Shown here: positions 59,018 to 64,000 of the stretch, in pieces
Position numbering within the stretch: position 1 is the first letter of the stretch
Layout: each line of letters begins with the position of its first letter
NCBI GenBank assembly: GCA_023079485.1
Contig: CM041108.1
Coordinates: 5,146,001-5,210,000 of the forward strand
From: Archilochus colubris
Lineage: Eukaryota; Chordata; Aves; Apodiformes; Trochilidae
Direction of reading: 5' to 3'
Length of the DNA stretch: 64,000 nucleotides
Notes under the pieces: generated by a model
Told to the model about the DNA's origin: nothing
Databases searched by the model: none
The model's input: only the letters and a program-made list of their open reading frames with translations
Position numbers and translations under genes: made by a program

Positions 59018-60571
59018 TCCCGGGGAAGCACCTTGTACAGACCTTTTTTTCCTGATACAGGCTGGAGAGAGAAAATGCAATAGAAATGCTGGGTGCTTCT
59101 CTCCACCAGGGCAGGCATGGTCTCAGTAACCCAAATCTGTTCCAGCATCCTGTGGGTTCACTTCTGTGGCTTGTGTTCCTGAGACTGCTCATTTTCTGCA
59201 GTTATTGCTTCACCAAAAGCTTGGGTTTCATTGCTCTTCAGGCTGGCAGCCTTTGCTCTGAGGGGCCCTGCCCAGAACAGCATTAAAACTGCTGGGAATC
59301 CAAGCAGGCAGGAGCTACATGGAGCTATGGTGTCCTGTAAGTAAAATAGCACGTTTGTTCTGGGTTACTATTCCTGGTAAAGGAAAGAGAAGCAACGAGA
59401 CCGAAGCAGTTCCTGCAGTCAGATCAATTGTGTCTGTCAGAAATAAACACCCTCCAGTCCTACCCAGTATCAGATTCTTCTTGCTCTGCCTGGGGAAATG
59501 GCCCCAAAGGCAGATTCTGAATGAAAGGGAGGAAAATAGTGGAAAATCAGAGATGGGAACTATGTCAAAAAAAGGTTCTTCCTGAACCAGCACACAGCTT
59601 CCTTTTTCTGACCTCCAGCCTGCCAGCCTGGCTGGGGCATAAGGTGAGTGCTAAGTCAGCTCTTCACGTGGTAGCCCCCTCACATCCTTGGAATAGAGAA
59701 GTCTCCTCTGCATCTTTTTGAAATATGGTACCTGCCAGAATGCAGCTCGAGGCACACTGTGGGTTAGAGGATGTCATAATTATTCTTTCACACTGCACCA
59801 GGAAGGGGAGAGCTCTTGCTCCAGAGGTCTGACGCTTTTACTTGCAGGAATGTGCAGGATAACATAACAGAAGGTACTGACTTGAGATGCTACAGTAGGA
59901 GGGATAATTAAAAGGATTTTAAAGAAAAAGCAGCTTTCAGGGGGGATGCACATGCACAGAAGTAGGAGGCTTGGAGTAGAATATGATAAATATTTGGGAT
60001 TATGCGTTAAAGCCAGAAGGGGAGAGTAATCTGGATCATTCCTGGAGAGCAGGAGTGACTAACTCTCCATCTGGAGTGTTTCATGGGGATGTGGGTGAAG
60101 TGAGAATGTTTGTTGGTAGTGCAGGTAGGGTGCTGAAATAAGGATGTGCATCCTCAAGCCACAGCCTCTACAGGGATCCCAAAAGCTGTCCAACAACAGG
60201 AACAGTGCTCACCCCAGCCTGGCTTGCTGGCCAGGTTCAGAGCAGCTCACAGATTTCATTCTGCTTTGCTTTAAAAGTCACTGTGGCTCTGCAGTCAAGA
60301 GCAGTGAATGCCCCCCAGGGAAAAGAAAAAGGCTGAAGTGATTCTCCAGCTGTGAAGCTGAACAGGAGGCAGTGATGAACAGCCTGGGCTGCTGCATGGC
60401 TGTGGAGGGGCAGGATGCTTTCCTTTTTCCCAGATTTGGGCTGGATTCTGATCCCTGTGGATCCCGAGGCTGATGGGGCAGAGCTGTGAGGTCAGACCCT
60501 GCCAGGAGAAGCCCTTCCCAGCTCAGCCTGATCAGAGGCTCGGAAAAATCCTCATTAAATGAGGTGCAGAG

Positions 60572-60584
60572 GTTGCTAAGCAAC
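60572..60584. promoter_or_regulatory. RFX X-box-like motif
   Basis: GTTGCTAAGCAAC fits the X-box consensus with a 1-nt spacer, about 1.6 kb from the pair at 58.98-59.02 kb. Confidence 0.45.
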
Positions 60585-60735
60585 CCCATTATCCTGCAGC
60601 ATCCCTTCCCTGCTCTCACCTGCTGGAGCTGCCTTCCCTCCCTCCCCAACCTCTGCTGGCACAGGGAATTTTGCAGGGGCAGCTTAAAGAAAACAACAGA
60701 AAGTAATTATTGCAGTGGTTGGGCTGTGCCTCTTA

Positions 60736-60811
60736 TTGTATTATGGAATTATCTGTATTATGGAATTATCTGTATTATGGAATTCTTTGTATTATGGAAT
60801 TCTTTGTATTA
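60736..60811 (+). repeat. 17-nt tandem repeat (TGTATTATGGAATTATC)n
   Basis: About four and a half copies; the last units change atc to ctt (ggaattctttgtattat). Confidence 0.93.
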
Positions 60812-63800
60812 GTGGAGAGTGCCAAGGTGCAGGGACAGGGATGTTGGCATGAAGGGATCCAGGCAGTGCCTCCAGGATCCTGCAGCCCCAGGAAGGGAGG
60901 GAAAACAGGGATGCAGAGAGGTACCAGCACTAGTCCAGCAGCAGAGCTGAGCTCTGGTTATTGCTACTTGAGGCTGGCAGCAGCACTCAGCATCCAGGGT
61001 TCTTCTCTCTTTTGTTTTGAGTGCAAAGTTGTAAAAAACTCTGTGGGCTCTTGTTCATTTCAGGGCTGCAATTGTGTCCTTCCCTTTGTGCTTGTGCCTC
61101 ACCACAGCTTCCTGCTAATTTTGGGTTTTGTGCTGAACAAACAGTGCCTGGGCATTTGATTTTTTTTCTCTTTTTATCATATTTGTTACAACCATAAATT
61201 GCTTTGTGATGTCTGACAAATTTAATTTTTCAGTTTGTTTGGTTTTGGTTTTTTTTTACCCAGAGAGAAAGATTGCAAACTAAAAAAAAATAAAAGCCAT
61301 CAACTCTGGAATGCAAGAGAGTACTTGGCAAGGTGCATTTTTATCAACAGAATGGAATTAGATACCTGTCAAAATACCTTCATCCTCAACATAACCTTTC
61401 ATACATTTCATTTTCCTGCATAAATAGGTACTCATTTGCTCTTCTGTCATTTGCTACTCACAATCCAGCTCTGACTGTGGGAGGGAAATATTTAAAGACA
61501 CTTCCAAAGCTCTAGGCAGGCTGGGTTTATATAATTTCCTCTGGCTTTCTTAGCACCATTCACTTCATTACGAATGAGAAGTGAAACATCTATTTAACAT
61601 CAATCCAATAATATTGTGTTCCAAAACATTAATTCCTAACTGCAAAACCTTCTTTGGTTTCAAGAAAGCCCTTTGTCAGATGCACAGCTCTTGTGGTTTG
61701 GCTTTTCCAGGCAGGGCAGAGTTGGTTTTGGGGTTTGGGGATGCAGGGAGCCCCAGGGGTGTTTTATCCACAGCCTCCAAGGAGAGTTTTGGGGGGCAGG
61801 GAGCATCTGAAGACCTTTTGCTAAGGGCTGGGTGCTCCCAGGTCTGTGACATGATTTCTTTGGGGTGCCTGGGAGTGCTTGGGACACACAGAGAGCCAGA
61901 ATTTTCATTGTCCCCAGGGAGGGAAGGCAGCCCTGGCTGTTCCAGAGCTGAGCTACCCCTGTGCTGGGAGCTTGGCAAAAAATTTTCTCTTTGCCCAGGC
62001 TAAGGGGATGTAGAATTTCCCAACAGCAAGGGGACTGCTCAGAACTTGTCCCTCATCTCAGTGCCCCATGGGAAGTTGAGGCTGAGGGTGCAGCCTCTTG
62101 GTGGGGCACCCAGCCTCCCCCTGTGAGCATCCTTAAAGCCCTGGAGCAGTTTAAAAGTTAAGATTTCCACTGGAAACAATCTGAAAGGTGTCTGCACCAG
62201 TGCAGCTGGATATCATGGCCTGTCTGATGATAGGAAAGGACCAAAAGTCTTCTAAAGGCTTCTAGTGGTGTTTCCAGCTAGACCCAAACTAGGTGACAGG
62301 ATTAGTACCAATGCAGTTTGTTGTGTGCTAAAAGCAGGAGGCTAGTGCAAATATTCTGTTGGCTTAAAAGAAATGAGTAATTCAGAAAGCAGGGAGAGGC
62401 TGTTAATGCTGGTGACTTGTATTTTACTATAAAACAAATCTGGGTTTAGGCTTGATATTAATCAGGCTTGTCAGCAGGGATCAGCAGATGCATCTCCATG
62501 CCTTCCTCTTCCAGAGGAGGAATGCAGCATCTATGCCAGCTCAGCCTGCCATAAAATTGTCCCAGGCAAACATTCTGCTCGGGTAGTGAGGAATAGCTGG
62601 TGTAAAAAGAGAAAAAACTGAGTATGAGGTGATCTGCTCTCCCTCCACATTGGCTTTCAGGAAGGCAACTTTACAGCACGAGTTGTAAGGGGGAGGAAAT
62701 GCAGTACACAAATAAAGCAGGCATCCCCCCCCCAAAATATTTAGGAAAGCAGTGACATTTAACAGACTCAATGGTGTCAGCAGAGCCATTAGAAGTTGTT
62801 TATCATGCAAGCTCATCCAACGTTCTCACAGTTTTGGGGCAGCTGTTTCATTTCCCCGAGAATTTGATTTCAGGGTGGTAAGGTCACCTTGCAATGAGAT
62901 TCGGCTGTGTTGGTTCCCTGTGTTCTGTAATGGCTCTGAAAAGAACATTATTTGAAAAAGCTATCACCAAAAACTCATCTGCCTGAGCTCAGCAGGAAAG
63001 GCTGCCTGGCTCTTTTATTATTGATGAGAGAAAGGCAGCGCTGCAGCAGAGTCCCCAGGAAGGGTGCTGAGCACTTGGTTTCTGCAGGTTCCAACAGCAC
63101 TGCCAGGATTGCAGCACACAAATATTTCCCTGGCTCATTTTCAGTGTCCCAGTCAGCACCTCCTGCTCACAGATGGCAAGAAGAACTTCTCTATGCACCA
63201 GTACACTTCTCCATACCTTGTAGTGGCTTGGGTTCCACCTCAGCTCTGGTTTATTTCTTGTAACACAGAAAGAGAACCTCATGGTCTTCTGAAACAGGGA
63301 ATTTTTCTTTCATTATGACTCTCCTTCCTAAATTGTATTAAATTGTTTGTGGTGATCTTTCACTCCAGACAAGTCCCAGTTCTAGTGTGGGAGATGCCTC
63401 GTGTGGCACACAGATCTTGGGCCTCAAAGATATGAGTGACCCCAAGAGTGGCTCCAGAATCAAAATAACCTCTTGTCAGCAATGCTACTGAAGCATTCTT
63501 GTCCTGAAGGGCAGGTAGAGAAGAAAGCATCCCAATGAGACTGTATTTCTAAGCAGCTGGCTGAAGGATGTGGTAGAAAGGAGAAAAGGGATTTGTCTTC
63601 CCACAAGCCCAAGTCTAAGTATAGGCACTAGCAAAGCCACACTGATTCTCTCATCTTGCTGCCTGGCTATTGTGGGAAAAATAATTTATCATCCTCATCT
63701 GCTTGTGTTCTGAGGAAAGAAAAAAGAAAAATCTATTACAATCCCAAGGCAACTCTTGGTAATGAATGTTTTACCAAGCTGTTTGTGTTTTATAATCAGC

Positions 63801-64000
63801 TTTCTAGTAAAGATGATACTGTGTTTCTAATAATCCCCTTACTGAAGTGTTATTGATTGGGAGAAAAGAATACTAACAAGCATTCTGCTGAGGCCTCTGG
63901 GTGAGGACAGAGACTTGTGTTAGCTCTTTCCTCTTAAGAAGTTCAGCTGAGCTGTTCAGAAAGCTGTAATTTGGGATATTATTGACCACAGAGTTGGTAC
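60812..64000. other. Gene-poor right end
   Basis: Unique DNA with no supported exon and no recognised transposon. A C-homopolymer (ccccccccc) sits at about 62727-62735. Confidence 0.5.

Larger units (their letters stand above)
56373..60735. other. Gene-poor region with RFX X-box-like motifs
   Basis: No supported exon. Contains three of the X-box-like sequences listed separately (58983, 59004, 60572). The GC-rich stretch at 58.6-58.8 kb yields open frames on both strands without recognised products. Confidence 0.5.

Noticed and set aside
1..64000. tRNA, rRNA, CRISPR array, insertion sequence or prokaryotic operon
   Set aside because: No cloverleaf, no spaced direct-repeat array, and no transposase or operon structure; introns and CR1 elements show nuclear bird DNA.

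Overview
The window is nuclear DNA from a bird. The evidence is interrupted genes with GT-AG introns, two CR1 LINE tails, CpG-island promoters, MIR-like relics, and proteins closest to avian and human orthologues as I know them. I cannot name the species from this sequence. Gene order and orientation are SDHD(+), IL18(-), TEX12(+), BCO2(+), PTS(+), PLET1(-), the same as human 11q23.1. There are no bacterial, phage or CRISPR features.

Layout. 1-2.2 kb holds the last two exons of SDHD, with a CR1 tail in the intron. 3.4-5.5 kb holds IL18 on the minus strand, with a CpG island at 5.6-6.2 kb as its likely promoter. 7.5-8.3 kb holds a minisatellite, a G-rich repeat and the TEX12 CpG island, followed by the four coding exons of TEX12 (8.4-9.6 kb). 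9.6-13.4 kb is an AT-rich spacer with an old palindromic repeat. 13.7-25.0 kb is a complete 12-exon BCO2. 27.4-31.3 kb is PTS with its CpG-island promoter. 31.5-37 kb is spacer with a second CR1 fragment. 37.2-40.3 kb is PLET1 on the minus strand with a TATA box. From 40.4 kb to the end there is no recognisable gene. In human the matching position is the start of the long gene-poor stretch before NCAM1, so distal regulatory elements are more likely there than genes.

The spliced models are self-consistent. IL18 (191 aa), TEX12 (122 aa), BCO2 (575 aa), PTS (148 aa) and PLET1 (184 aa) all stay in frame across every junction. The genes do not form one pathway. SDHD anchors mitochondrial complex II, IL18 is an inflammasome-processed cytokine, TEX12 belongs to the synaptonemal complex, BCO2 cleaves carotenoids, PTS makes tetrahydropterin, and PLET1 is a GPI-anchored surface glycoprotein. 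BCO2 and PTS both bear on pigment chemistry, but their adjacency is ancestral synteny.

Points worth a second look: a 9-nt IL18 microexon, an apparently shortened IL18 C-terminus, a GC-AG intron in TEX12, an intact BCO2, ten N-glycosylation sequons in PLET1, a near-identical 250-bp direct duplication at 41.7/43.9 kb, a 433-codon open frame of doubtful meaning, and a cluster of RFX X-box-like motifs near 59-60.6 kb. I did not find a convincing new biological system.
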